DNA of 64,000 bases, taken from positions 248,001 through 312,000 of the forward strand of contig JAWKRG010000008.1 in NCBI GenBank assembly GCA_041389725.1, read 5' to 3'. The position numbers and the translations under genes are program-made. Within the stretch, counting starts at the first letter, position 1. Each line of letters begins with the position of its first letter. Of the stretch, positions 8,847-17,383 are shown in pieces. The DNA comes from Polyangiaceae bacterium. Its GTDB lineage: Bacteria; Myxococcota_A; Polyangia; Polyangiales; Polyangiaceae. The notes under the pieces are model-generated. The model was not told the origin of the DNA. It did not search any database and was given only the letters and a program-made list of their open reading frames with translations.

Positions 8847-9578
8847 GTGCCGCCGATGATGTCCACGACGACGGCCGTGATACTGGTTGCCGGGATTGGT
8901 TCGCGCTTGCGTCCGCTGACCGACGATCGCCCAAAGGCGCTGGTGGAAGTGCACGGTCGCAGCATCCTGGCCAGAGCGGTGGACGCTCTGGTCGCGCACG
9001 GCGTCGGTCACGTGGTGCTGGCGACGGGCTATCGGCAGGATGCCATCGCACGGCAGATGGAGACCTGTCGGGCGCGCGTGACTCTGTGTCACAACCCGCG
9101 CTTCGATACCACACAGAACGTGGTGTCCCTGGCACTGTGTCGAGACGCCGTGGCAGGCGAGGGCTTCTTCAAGTTGGACGGCGACGTCCTGTTCCAGTCC
9201 GACGTCCTTCGCCGCCTAGATGCGAGTGCGGCGGATCTCGCCGTTGCCGTCGACGAGCGACGCGCCCTCGACGAAGAAGCCATGAAAGTCGAAGCGCGAG
9301 CGGGTCGCATCGTCGCCTTTGGCAAGGCATTGCCGCTCGAGGGTGCAGCGGGCGAGTCCATCGGCATCGAACGCGTCAGTGGCAGCGTCTGCGAGCGACT
9401 GTTCGACGCCATCGACGCGACCGTGAGCGCGGGCCACACCGATGTCTACTACGAGCACGTCTACGACCAACTGGTGCGCGACGGCCTGGTTGCCGATGCC
9501 GTCGCCGTGGGTGACCTGCCCTGGACCGAGGTCGACGATCCGGCGGACCTGTCGCGCGCAGCGGAGATGTTCGACTGA
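8847..9578 (+). CDS. Sugar/alcohol-phosphate nucleotidyltransferase
   Basis: 243 aa from GTG at 8847; ATG at 8856 or 8859 is equally possible, and all leave the nucleotide-binding loop intact. The Rossmann-like NTP_transferase fold is complete: VILVAGIGSRLRPLTDDRPKAL (signature G-x-G-x-R-x7-P-K), HVVLATGYR, KLDGDVLF with the metal-binding Asp, and a C-terminal PWTEVDDPADL. The length and the TEVDDPxDL ending fit the LicC/PntC type that activates small phospho- or phosphono-alcohols with CTP. No left-handed beta-helix is present. The substrate is probably inositol phosphate or an amino-alcohol phosphate, judging from its neighbours. Confidence 0.82.
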   Translation: MPPMMSTTTAVILVAGIGSRLRPLTDDRPKALVEVHGRSILARAVDALVAHGVGHVVLATGYRQDAIARQMETCRARVTLCHNPRFDTTQNVVSLALCRDAVAGEGFFKLDGDVLFQSDVLRRLDASAADLAVAVDERRALDEEAMKVEARAGRIVAFGKALPLEGAAGESIGIERVSGSVCERLFDAIDATVSAGHTDVYYEHVYDQLVRDGLVADAVAVGDLPWTEVDDPADLSRAAEMFD

Positions 9579-10018
9579 GGCTCGTGTTGCCGCACGGCCC
9601 GATCAGTGCGTCACGGGTGTGCCCGACGCGCACGCCCCACGCGGTGCTGCTTCGCACTGCGTAGCGATCGGGTGGCAGCCCGTTCGTTGCGGAAAACCGC
9701 ATTTCCCCCGCATTGTCCTGCGTAAATCTTGACGCACTTGGGGCATGGCATCGTGATTGCTCTTTCACGTGGCGAAACAGCAACGACCCCCATGACCCAC
9801 AGCGAAGCGCGAGGCTAACCCGGCGGGACTCCAGACCTATCAGGACTCGCCGCGGAGCCGGCCCGCCGGCCCAACAAGTGTTGCGAAAACACCACAGTGT
9901 GGTGTGTGGGATACACCTACATCTGCGTAAGTCATTAGAAGAAAAAAGAATTTGTTTGGTTAACGCGGCGCGTGGTAACAACCGCCCCGCTTAGCACTGA
10001 CGAAAGCGAGACGAATGC
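9579..10018. other. 440-base intergenic region with palindromes
   Basis: This is one of the longest gene-free stretches in the window and has lower GC than its surroundings near 9935-9965. It contains a 12-base interrupted inverted repeat spanning 9599-9671 (CCGATC and AGTGCG with their complements), which could form a stem after the nucleotidyltransferase gene. It also holds a 17-base palindrome at 9889-9905. Short frames inside have no starts or composition that suggest a gene. It presumably carries the promoter of the downstream fusion gene; no clear -35/-10 pair could be picked. Confidence 0.5.
9889..9905. promoter_or_regulatory. 17-base perfect palindrome, candidate operator
   Basis: The sequence ACACCACAGTGTGGTGT is two perfect 8-base half-sites around a central G. 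It lies about 115 bases before the start of the cytidylyltransferase-aminotransferase fusion gene. The symmetry and position suit a dimeric repressor or activator site. The cognate regulator is not identified, and the site was found by eye only. Confidence 0.45.
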
Positions 10019-11920
10019 ATGGCTTCTAAGGCAGTGACGCGCGCGGTTGTCTTGGCCGCAGGAACGGGGTCGCGCCTCGGCAACGGGTCGGCCCCGGCGC
10101 CGAAGCCCCTTCGAGTCGTGCAGGGCGTGCCCTTGGTGGTGCGAGTGCTGCGGGCCTTGCAGGAGTCGGGCATTCGCGAGGCGGTGGTCGTCGTGGGCCA
10201 TCGCGGCGACGAAGTGCGGACCGCGATCGAGAGCGACCCGACGCTGCTCCTCGACCTTCACTTCGTCGACAACGAGCGGTACCTGAACAAGAACGGCGTC
10301 TCGCTCTTGGCAGCGCGGGAGTTCGTGGATCGTGAGTGTGTGCTCACGATGGCGGATCACCTGTACTCGCCGGAGCTCGTGCGACGTCTGCTCTCGGCCG
10401 AGTTGGCCGCCGACACCTGTGCTCTGGCCGTCGACTATGACGTCGAGCGCTGCTTCGACCTGGACGACGCGACGAAGGTGAAGGTCGACGGCACTCGCAT
10501 CGCCGACATCGGCAAGGAGATCGCTCACTACGACGCCATCGACACGGGCGTGTTCCGCATCGGTCCGCGGCTGATCGAGGAGCTGGCTCGCCTGGACGAG
10601 CTACAGGGCGACTGCTCCCTGTCCGAGGGCGTGTGCGCCCTGGCCGAGCGCGGTGCTTTCGTGACCGTGGACGTGGGCGACGTCCGTTGGATCGACGTCG
10701 ACACCCCGGCGGCCCTGGAGCGCGCCGAGGCCATGTTGCGCGTGTTCGGCGATTCCCTGGGAGACGAGCCCGGAACCGGTCCGCGTAGCTTCGACCCCGA
10801 GGCGCTGGAGCTGTTCGCGCCGAGCTGGGTCCGAGCCGCGAAGCCGTACAACGAAGCACATTTTGCCACGGCGGAACGCGGCGATCTCGTGCGCATGATG
10901 AGCAACGAGAGTCCCTACGCGCCGAGCGAGCGCGTCGTGCAGGCGATTCTTCAGGCCGCTCTGCGCGGCAACCTCTACCCGTCTGCGGGGCCCAACCTGC
11001 GCGAGCGTCTCGGTGAGCGCGAAGGGCTGTCGCAGGAGCACGTGATCTTGGGTGCAGGTTCGACGGAACTCATCGACGTCATCATTCGCACCTTCGTCGC
11101 GCCCGGCGAAGAAGTGCTGCTCAGTGTTCCGACCTTCAGCATGTACGAGGCGAGGACCCGCGCTGCCGGTGGCATCCCGGTGCTCGTGCCGATGCGCGAG
11201 GATCAAGACCACGACATCATCGGCATGTTGCGCGGGGTGACCGAGCGCACCAAGGTCGTCTTCCTCTGCTCGCCGAACAACCCCACGGGCAATCGCATTC
11301 CGGAAGCGGAGATGCGTCGGCTCTTGGGCCTTGGTCTGCCCACGGTGATCGACGAGGCGTACATCGAACTCGGTTCGGGTGACACCTTGACGCACTTGCT
11401 GCGGGACTATCCCAACGCGATCATTCTGCGCACCTTCTCCAAGGCCTACGGCCTGGCCGGTCTACGACTCGGCTATGCGTTGGCCCATCCCGTGGCCATT
11501 CGCTTGCTCGAGCGAGTGAAGGTGCCCTGGAACGTTCCGGAGATCACTCTGGTGGCTGCCCTGGCTGCCCTCGAAGACGTGACGGAGCACGCCCAGCGCG
11601 TGGCGAATCTGCGCGGCGCGCGTGAGCAGTTGATCGCGGACTTGGCACGGCTGCCTGCGGTCAAGGCGCTCCCGAGCGATGGCAACTTCGTGCTGATCGA
11701 CGCGTCGGCCACCGGGCTGTCGGCGGACGAACTCGTGCGGCGCGTTCAAGGGGAGGGCGTGCTGATCCGCTCCCTGGGAGCGCACCACGCGGAGAAGAGC
11801 TTCGTGCGCGTCACCGTGGGCAATGCTCAGGACAACGCGCGCTTCGTTGCCGCGCTCTCGCGGGTCGTGCACGCGCACGCGCGACCGGGTCGCGCCATCT
11901 ACGCCACGGACGCAGAGTGA
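10019..11920 (+). CDS. Inositol-phosphate-cytidylyltransferase-like / HisC-like aminotransferase fusion
   Basis: 633 aa. Residues 1-245 are an NTP_transferase domain (VVLAAGTGSRL, NKNGVSLLAA, LTMADHLYSP, DDATKVKVDG, IADIGKEIAHYDAIDTGVF, WIDVDTP). This series matches CTP:inositol-1-phosphate cytidylyltransferase, which in thermophiles is usually fused to di-inositol-phosphate-phosphate synthase. Residues about 265-625 are a fold-type-I PLP aminotransferase closest to HisC (SNESPYAPS, NLYPSAGPNLRERL, CSPNNPTGN, VIDEAYIEL, and TFSKAYGLAGLRLGY with Schiff-base K475). The joint is about 20 residues long. The CDP-alcohol transferase follows after 11 bases. Predicted roles are activation of inositol phosphate and transamination of an unknown phospho-substrate. 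HisC function in histidine synthesis is less likely in this context. Confidence 0.82.
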   Translation: MASKAVTRAVVLAAGTGSRLGNGSAPAPKPLRVVQGVPLVVRVLRALQESGIREAVVVVGHRGDEVRTAIESDPTLLLDLHFVDNERYLNKNGVSLLAAREFVDRECVLTMADHLYSPELVRRLLSAELAADTCALAVDYDVERCFDLDDATKVKVDGTRIADIGKEIAHYDAIDTGVFRIGPRLIEELARLDELQGDCSLSEGVCALAERGAFVTVDVGDVRWIDVDTPAALERAEAMLRVFGDSLGDEPGTGPRSFDPEALELFAPSWVRAAKPYNEAHFATAERGDLVRMMSNESPYAPSERVVQAILQAALRGNLYPSAGPNLRERLGEREGLSQEHVILGAGSTELIDVIIRTFVAPGEEVLLSVPTFSMYEARTRAAGGIPVLVPMREDQDHDIIGMLRGVTERTKVVFLCSPNNPTGNRIPEAEMRRLLGLGLPTVIDEAYIELGSGDTLTHLLRDYPNAIILRTFSKAYGLAGLRLGYALAHPVAIRLLERVKVPWNVPEITLVAALAALEDVTEHAQRVANLRGAREQLIADLARLPAVKALPSDGNFVLIDASATGLSADELVRRVQGEGVLIRSLGAHHAEKSFVRVTVGNAQDNARFVAALSRVVHAHARPGRAIYATDAE

Positions 11921-11931
11921 GGAGCTGAGAG

Positions 11932-12951
11932 ATGAGTTCGGCCTTCGACGTAGCCCCCGAGTCCCGTGCCCAAGCCGGCGTGCAGGTCGCCGTCGAAGAA
12001 GAGGGGTTTTGGGCGGCCTACAAGAAGAGCTTGAAGCCCCTGGACGTCGAAGAACCGATCGATGTCTGGGTGCACCGCCCCCTGGCCTACGTATTGTCCA
12101 AGGTGCTCTATCCCACGCCCGTATCGCCCAACCTGGTGACGTTGATCTCCATCGTGTTCGGCGTCACTGGTGGCGTTCTGCTCGTGACCTCGTCGCCGTG
12201 GCACATGCAGCTCGGCGCGCTGTGCATCTTCTTGTCGGCCATTTTCGATTGCGCCGATGGACAGCTGGCGCGCATGCGAGGTACCTCCAGCGCGCTGGGG
12301 CGCATGCTCGACGGGGCTGCGGATCTGGTCGTGTCCGTCGCCACCGTGGGTGGCGGCGCATTCGTGGTCTGGAGCAAGTTCAACGACACCTGGTGGACGG
12401 GTGCCATCGCTCTGGCGCTCTGCTTGGCCACGGCGGTCACGGGCTCGTACCACACGAGCACCTACGACCATTACAAGAACGTTTTTCTGCGCCTCACCAG
12501 TCCGCGCTTCCGTGAGGGAGAAGACTACGAGACGGCGCGCGCTCGTTTCGACGAGAAGCGAGCCGAGGGTGGCCTGTTAGTGCGCCTGGCCTGGTATCCG
12601 TACTTGTTTTACGTGCGCAGCCAAGCGACCTACGTGCTCGGCTTCGACCCGCACACCAGCGCGATGTTCTCGCGCTACCCCGAGTTCAGCGAAGCCAACG
12701 CCACCATCTACCGCAAGCACGCTCTGGCGCCCATGAAGGTATTCAAGGCCTGCTTTGGCTTTGGTTCCCTGGTTTTCGGCCTGACGGTGTTCGCTGCGCT
12801 GGACCTGGTCGAGGTGTACATGGTGCTGCGGCTGGTGCTGCAGAATGCCATCTTCTACGGCTATTTGCGGCCCCTGCAGCGGCGCGCGTCCAAGGCGGCG
12901 TTCGAAGAGATGGGCGTGCACCTGCCGGACCAAGCGCCTGCGGCGGCGTGA
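11932..12951 (+). CDS. CDP-alcohol phosphatidyltransferase family membrane enzyme
   Basis: 339 aa with a Shine-Dalgarno GGAG before the ATG. The catalytic signature D-x2-D-G-x2-A-R-x8-G-x3-D-x3-D is complete, running from DCADGQLAR to LDGAADL. Several membrane helices surround it (LVTLISIVFGVTGGVLLV, TGAIALALCLATAVTG, SLVFGLTVFAALDLVEVYM). The enzyme moves a phospho-alcohol from a CDP-linked donor to a hydroxyl acceptor in the membrane, releasing CMP. Preceded by an inositol-phosphate-cytidylyltransferase-like gene, the donor is most simply CDP-inositol. The acceptor could be inositol phosphate, a diglyceride or a ceramide-like lipid. It is larger than PgsA or PssA (about 180-260 aa) and nearer the di-inositol-phosphate synthase type. 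Confidence 0.85.
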   Translation: MSSAFDVAPESRAQAGVQVAVEEEGFWAAYKKSLKPLDVEEPIDVWVHRPLAYVLSKVLYPTPVSPNLVTLISIVFGVTGGVLLVTSSPWHMQLGALCIFLSAIFDCADGQLARMRGTSSALGRMLDGAADLVVSVATVGGGAFVVWSKFNDTWWTGAIALALCLATAVTGSYHTSTYDHYKNVFLRLTSPRFREGEDYETARARFDEKRAEGGLLVRLAWYPYLFYVRSQATYVLGFDPHTSAMFSRYPEFSEANATIYRKHALAPMKVFKACFGFGSLVFGLTVFAALDLVEVYMVLRLVLQNAIFYGYLRPLQRRASKAAFEEMGVHLPDQAPAAA

Positions 12952-13016
12952 GATTCCGGCGGCTGGCGCCGTCTTTCTCGTTTGGCGGAGGCCTGCGGCG
13001 CCGCTAGGCTGGAGCC

Positions 13017-15143
13017 GTGCGCTGGTCCCGTCACACCCTGGTATCCGTCGCGGCACTTTGCTTCGCCCTCGGTCCCGGCGTCAGCAGCGATGCATCCGCA
13101 TCCATCTGGCCGAACTCTGCAGTGCGCATCGAACGCCAGCTGCAGAGTGACGACGCCGGGCAGCGACGACGAGCTGCGAACAAGCTGGCTGGCCTCAGCC
13201 CCGGCGCAGGTCGTCGTCTCGTGGACCGCGCGCTAGCCGATCCAGATGCCGATGTGCGCCTCGCCGCCGCCGCCGCCGCGCGACAGCTGGCGCATCGTGG
13301 GGCTAGCGCCCACGTCGTGCCCTGGCTCAGCGATTCGGACCAGCGATTGCGCGTCGCTGCTGCCGAGCTCTTGGCGTGGAGCCCCAACCCGCGGGCCATC
13401 ACTGCGCTCGGGCGCGCGCTGGCGGATCCGGACCCCTTGGTGCGTGGACTTGCAGCACGCGCGCTGGGCGCCAGTGGCCAGCCTGAAGCGACGTTGCCGC
13501 TGCTTGGACACCTGGATGACTCGGCGCCTCAAGTGCGTCGCGACGTCGTGCTGGCGCTGGGGCGCCTGGCCGACGCCCGCGCGGTGGTTCCGCTGATCGG
13601 CAAGATCCAGGACGGACGACCCGAGGTGCGGCGAGCAGTCGTGTTTGCTCTGGGTGAGCTGGGCGACGTGCGCGCGGCCAGCGCCCTCGTGCTGTCCCTG
13701 CGTGACAACGAAGATGCCGTGCGCATCGCCGCGCTGGAAGCCCTCGGTCGTCTCGGCGACCCGCAGTCGGCACTGGCCATCGAAACCGTGGCGGCTCAGG
13801 ACGACGTTCCGGCTCCGGTGCGTGCTGCAGCGCTCGCCAGCTTGGCTCAACTCGGCAGCCCCCAAGCTCTCGATCGCGTCGTCCAAGCGTTGGCGCGAGA
13901 TGACTCGCGGGAAGCGGCGCTGCAAGCGTTGACGACGGCAGGGACGGCGGCCGCGAAGCGGCTCGAGGCGTGCGTGAAGTCCGAGTCGAACAGCGAGATT
14001 GCCGACGGTTGTGCGCTGGCACTCGCTCAACTCGGTCGTCCCGCGGCCGCGGCGCTAGTGCGCGAAGCCATGCGTCGCGGCAACGTGAGTCCCACGGCCG
14101 GGTTGCCCGCTTTGGGGCAGCTCGGCGCTTCGGCTTACTTGCCCGTGGTGCTCGAGTACTTGGAGTCCAAGGACGGAGCGTTGCGCCGCATCGCCATGGC
14201 GGCGGCGGGGGATCTGCTCGATCCGGCGAAACCCGACGGGCGCGCGGTGGAGCCGCTGCGTCGCGCCCTATCCCGCGCGGACGCCGGCTCCACCGAGTTC
14301 GTCTCGCTGGTACATCTGCTTGGACGCTCGGGCTCAGCTCGCGCAGCGCCGGTCCTGGTTCCCTTGGCAGAGCACTCCGACAACGTGCACGTGCAGAGCG
14401 TCGCCCTGGAGGCGCTGGGCCATACGTCAGGCCCGGGCGCGGACCGCGCGCTGCTCGCGGCATTGGATGCAGAAGAAGCCCATGTGCGCATGGCTGCGGC
14501 AGTCGCACTGTGGCGCGCGGGAACTGGAGCCACGGCGCGTCTGCTCTTGGAGAGGGTCGAGCGAGCGGCGGAACAGGATCGCGTTGCCGTCGCCCTGGCG
14601 CTGTCCGGTGCCCTGTCCCGTACGAAGAGCAAGGACGACGTGTTGAGGGCCGCCCGGGTCTTGCAGGGGAGTCGAGGGGGCCAGCGCGATGCACTGATCG
14701 AGGCTTTGGCGCGCAGCCCCGGTGGCGCTGGCTTGGAGCGACTGGGCGAGCTGGCACGCGCCAGCGTGGATGCGGCCGACCGCGCGAAGATTGCGGAGTG
14801 CGTCGCAAGCCGTTCCGACGCGCTGCCGCTGCTCCGCAGTCTGAGCACCGACGTGGACGCCGCGGTGCGTGCGAACGCACTGTGGGCGCTCGGATGGGTG
14901 GGGACACGTGACGACGTTTCCGCCCTGGCCAAGGCAACGAAGGATCGCGACGCCGCGGCTGCGAACGACGCGGCGGTGTCTTTGGGCAGACTCGGCAACG
15001 CTTGTCGCTCGAGGCGGACGTCCAGCGTTCGCTGTGTGCATCCTGGCTCCGTTCGCAGCGCCGTTCGCAGCGGCGCGCTGCGGGCTTCGCCTCGCGGGCG
15101 CCCGCTGCGGCGAAGAAGAACGTCGCTTGCTTTCCCAGGATGA
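13017..15143 (+). CDS. HEAT-repeat protein, 3' end frameshifted
   Basis: 708 aa in this frame from GTG, with a signal peptide (TLVSVAALCFALGPGVSSDASAS) followed by about 18 HEAT/PBS-lyase-type repeats of roughly 31 residues (A-V-R-x-A-A-x-x-A-L-G-x-L-G-D pattern). It should be an extracytoplasmic alpha-solenoid scaffold. The repeats stay in frame to about 15000 (NDAAVSLGRLGNA). The last 48 residues are then Arg/Ser-rich and unlike the protein, while repeat-like sequence continues in the other two forward frames to 15498. The annotated C-terminus is therefore probably an artefact of indels or gene decay. Confidence 0.72.
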   Translation: MRWSRHTLVSVAALCFALGPGVSSDASASIWPNSAVRIERQLQSDDAGQRRRAANKLAGLSPGAGRRLVDRALADPDADVRLAAAAAARQLAHRGASAHVVPWLSDSDQRLRVAAAELLAWSPNPRAITALGRALADPDPLVRGLAARALGASGQPEATLPLLGHLDDSAPQVRRDVVLALGRLADARAVVPLIGKIQDGRPEVRRAVVFALGELGDVRAASALVLSLRDNEDAVRIAALEALGRLGDPQSALAIETVAAQDDVPAPVRAAALASLAQLGSPQALDRVVQALARDDSREAALQALTTAGTAAAKRLEACVKSESNSEIADGCALALAQLGRPAAAALVREAMRRGNVSPTAGLPALGQLGASAYLPVVLEYLESKDGALRRIAMAAAGDLLDPAKPDGRAVEPLRRALSRADAGSTEFVSLVHLLGRSGSARAAPVLVPLAEHSDNVHVQSVALEALGHTSGPGADRALLAALDAEEAHVRMAAAVALWRAGTGATARLLLERVERAAEQDRVAVALALSGALSRTKSKDDVLRAARVLQGSRGGQRDALIEALARSPGGAGLERLGELARASVDAADRAKIAECVASRSDALPLLRSLSTDVDAAVRANALWALGWVGTRDDVSALAKATKDRDAAAANDAAVSLGRLGNACRSRRTSSVRCVHPGSVRSAVRSGALRASPRGRPLRRRRTSLAFPG

Positions 15144-15498
15144 CGCAGAAGCGGTGCGCATCGCCGCGGCGATGTTGCTGGCAGAGGTTCGAGCAAGGAC
15201 CTGGCAAAGGACAAGCGCGCGCTCGCTCATTGCGTCGCAGAAGAGGTTTCGAGTGCGGTTGCGGTCCGCTGTCTGCCCGCACCCGGGCGCGCCGCCCCCA
15301 GGGCGCGCAGGCTCAGCCATCGGCGTCTTCGTGGTGCCCGTGGGCCAGTCGGCGCCCGTCGCGGGAGCCAGCTATGCGCTGCGGCTGGCCGACGGCAGCG
15401 TGCGCGTTGGCCGCGCCGACAGGCGTGGCCAAGTGCTGGAACTCAACGCGCCACCCGGTGAAGTCAGTCTCGTCGCGGTCGACGAACTACTGCGCTAG
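14997..15498 (+). pseudogene. Out-of-frame continuation of the HEAT-repeat gene
   Basis: Coding-like sequence follows the break in alternating frames. First, frame 2 reads LSLEADVQRSLCASWL. Then frame 1 reads RCGLRLAGARCGEEERRLL and EAVRIAAAMLLAEV. Then frame 2 reads DLAKDKRALAHCVAEEVSS. Finally frame 1 reads IGVFVVPVGQSAPVAG, YALRLADGSVRVGRADRRG and VSLVAVDELLR with a stop at 15498. These pieces join into a plausible end with a final beta domain if about four single-base indels are removed. This means either a decaying gene or consensus errors in the assembly. Confidence 0.6.
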
Positions 15499-15575
15499 AC
15501 CGCGCGCCATCCAGTAGAAAAGATCCGCGCGCCGTCCCGAGTCTCAGGCGAGCATGCAATGTCGCCACGGCGCGT

Positions 15576-16973
15576 TCAGCCACCAGCGGCGCAGCGCATG
15601 GCGCACTGCAGATCGCCAGGCGGGCAACCGCAGGCGCTCTTTGGTTTCGGGGCAGGCTTGGGTGCTGCTGCGGGGCCAGGCTTGGGCGCGGCGGCGGCGC
15701 CGGGCTTCGGCTTGCCAACCGGGCCGGTGTAGCGCTTGGCAGTTCCCGAGGGTTTGTCTGGCGGCTTCTCGCCGTTCTCGTCGGCGGTACCGGTTGCGGG
15801 CGGCTTGGCTGCCACCGTCGCTTCCGGCGTCGGCGTCGGTGCGGGCGTCGGTGCAGGCGCAGGCGTCGCGGCTGCCGTGGGCGGCGGAGGGGGGGCTTCC
15901 TTCGAAGACGTGACGATGATGGCCACCGCGATGACGATGGCCGCGAACGCGATCCCCGCACCAATGAACAATCCTGTCTTGCTCTTGTGCTGCGGAGGCG
16001 GCACCGAGAGTTGCGCTTGCGCCAGGCCGCCACCGAGCGGTGCACTGCCGAGGGGAGGCGCAAAGCCCAGGGGAACTGGCGCAGCGATGGGATCGGCAGC
16101 CGGGGCACTGGCTTCGGCTTGGCTGGTCAGCGCCTTGAGATCGATGAGGCCCGAATCCTCCCGCGTGCCGCCGCCGCTTTGCCCCGGAGATGAGGAATCG
16201 CGTGCTGCAGTCAGGGCACTGAGCGAGAACAACACCGACGATTCGTTGCGCGCTCCGGTTGCCGGATCTGCGGTCGGCGCGGAAGCGACCGCCGGTGCCG
16301 GTGCGCTCGTCGCGACATCGGCTTCGCCTCCCGCCTGATCGAACCCGCCAAACAGATCGGCGGTTGCGCTGCGCCCAGGCGCGGTCGCGGCGCGAACAGC
16401 GTCTGCGGCTGCACCTTGATCCCAAGGGGCCGCGCCTCCGCTGAAATCCGGAGCGGGTGCCGCAGCTGCAGCCGGCGCGGCGAAGGGAGAGGGAGTCGGC
16501 GCCGGCGCCGGTGCAGCAACCGGCGCAGGCTCGGGTGCGGGTGCAACCTCAGCCGGCGCGGACGCTCCGTGAAGCGCTTCGACGATCTCCGGCACTTCGC
16601 CGAGTGCCGTCCAGTCTGCCATCCCCTCTGCCCAGATGTACGTCTCGGCAGTGACTTGCCCGGCGTTGTACGCTTCGATCAACTCGTGCAGCTGCATGTT
16701 GCGCTGATCGTTGTCGCCAAAGTCCACCGAGTACTCGCGGCCTCCGCCCGCAGGCGCCGCTGCTGCAGCGGGTCCGGATGCGGCCGCTGCGAAGGAGGGT
16801 TGCTCTGCCTGTACGGAGGATGCGTCGGCTGCGTAGACGCTTGGTGGATTCACCTTGCCGTCGATGACGATCGTGGTGCTGCATTTTCGACATCGGATCT
16901 TGGCGAGCCGGTTTTCGACCTTGTCATCAGCGATGGAGTACTTTGCCGCGCACGAAGGGCAGGAAATCTTCAC
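15576..16973 (-). CDS. Zinc-ribbon / GYF-domain protein, single-pass membrane (GltJ-like N-terminus)
   Basis: 465 aa with the GTG at 16973, which has AGGAAGG upstream; the frame is open back to 17018. The N-terminus is an MJ0042-type zinc ribbon (ISCPSCAAKYSIADDKV, then IRCRKCSTTI). A GYF_2 domain follows (HELIEAYNAGQVTAETYIWAEGMADW). After a roughly 190-residue Ala/Pro linker there is one membrane helix (GLFIGAGIAFAAIVIAVAIIV) and a Pro-rich tail ending in a Cys-rich CGCPPGDLQCAMRC. Zinc ribbon plus GYF before a membrane helix is the layout of GltJ of the Myxococcus gliding machinery. No GltJ-type TonB/AglT domains follow here, so this is a relative, not a clear orthologue. Confidence 0.75.
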   Translation of the reverse strand: MKISCPSCAAKYSIADDKVENRLAKIRCRKCSTTIVIDGKVNPPSVYAADASSVQAEQPSFAAAASGPAAAAAPAGGGREYSVDFGDNDQRNMQLHELIEAYNAGQVTAETYIWAEGMADWTALGEVPEIVEALHGASAPAEVAPAPEPAPVAAPAPAPTPSPFAAPAAAAAPAPDFSGGAAPWDQGAAADAVRAATAPGRSATADLFGGFDQAGGEADVATSAPAPAVASAPTADPATGARNESSVLFSLSALTAARDSSSPGQSGGGTREDSGLIDLKALTSQAEASAPAADPIAAPVPLGFAPPLGSAPLGGGLAQAQLSVPPPQHKSKTGLFIGAGIAFAAIVIAVAIIVTSSKEAPPPPPTAAATPAPAPTPAPTPTPEATVAAKPPATGTADENGEKPPDKPSGTAKRYTGPVGKPKPGAAAAPKPGPAAAPKPAPKPKSACGCPPGDLQCAMRCAAGG

Positions 16974-17383
16974 TGTTGGGCCTTCCTGAGGAATGCGGGC
17001 GACCGAGCGCCCAGGCAATCACGGGTGGGTTTGTGCATATATTATCAAGAGATACGCTTTGGCCCTCATTTCGGTCTGAACCCCGGGCCGGAGCACATTT
17101 CTAGCACCTGGAGCCCGGTTCGGAAAAGAGCCGCACTGACTGTGAGAAACCGCGATGGCCCTCGACCCTTGGGAAACGGGTGCTGCTCGGGGGCGCGATC
17201 CTCGGGCTTGCCGCGCCAGGTCGCACGCTCTCCGATGCGGTGCCGTTGGAAAACTTCGACGCTGCCGGAATTCTGCGGAATTTTTTTCGTGTGGACTTCG
17301 GATTCTCACGTGCATCCGCCAAAAATTCAGATAAATTGCCGCGTCCCGAACCGGGCAGCCGGCCGGGTTTGAAAGGGGTCCTG
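16974..17383. other. Divergent intergenic region, 410 bases
   Basis: The region lies between the start of the zinc-ribbon/GYF gene (minus) and the PEGA gene (plus) and should carry both promoters. AT-rich segments occur at about 17035-17055 and 17275-17340, in a region otherwise rich in GC. No convincing -35/-10 pair, operator or RNA gene could be assigned. The only open frame is an upstream extension of the PEGA gene without a Shine-Dalgarno. Confidence 0.5.

Noticed and set aside
7493..12951. Phosphonate biosynthesis locus
   Set aside because: A cytidylyltransferase-transaminase fusion is known from phosphonate pathways, but no phosphoenolpyruvate mutase or phosphonopyruvate decarboxylase is visible and the transaminase is HisC-like. 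Kept only as an alternative.
13399..15282. 627-residue minus-strand frame over the HEAT-repeat gene
   Set aside because: Antisense shadow of periodic HEAT codons; its own composition is repetitive and Arg-rich.
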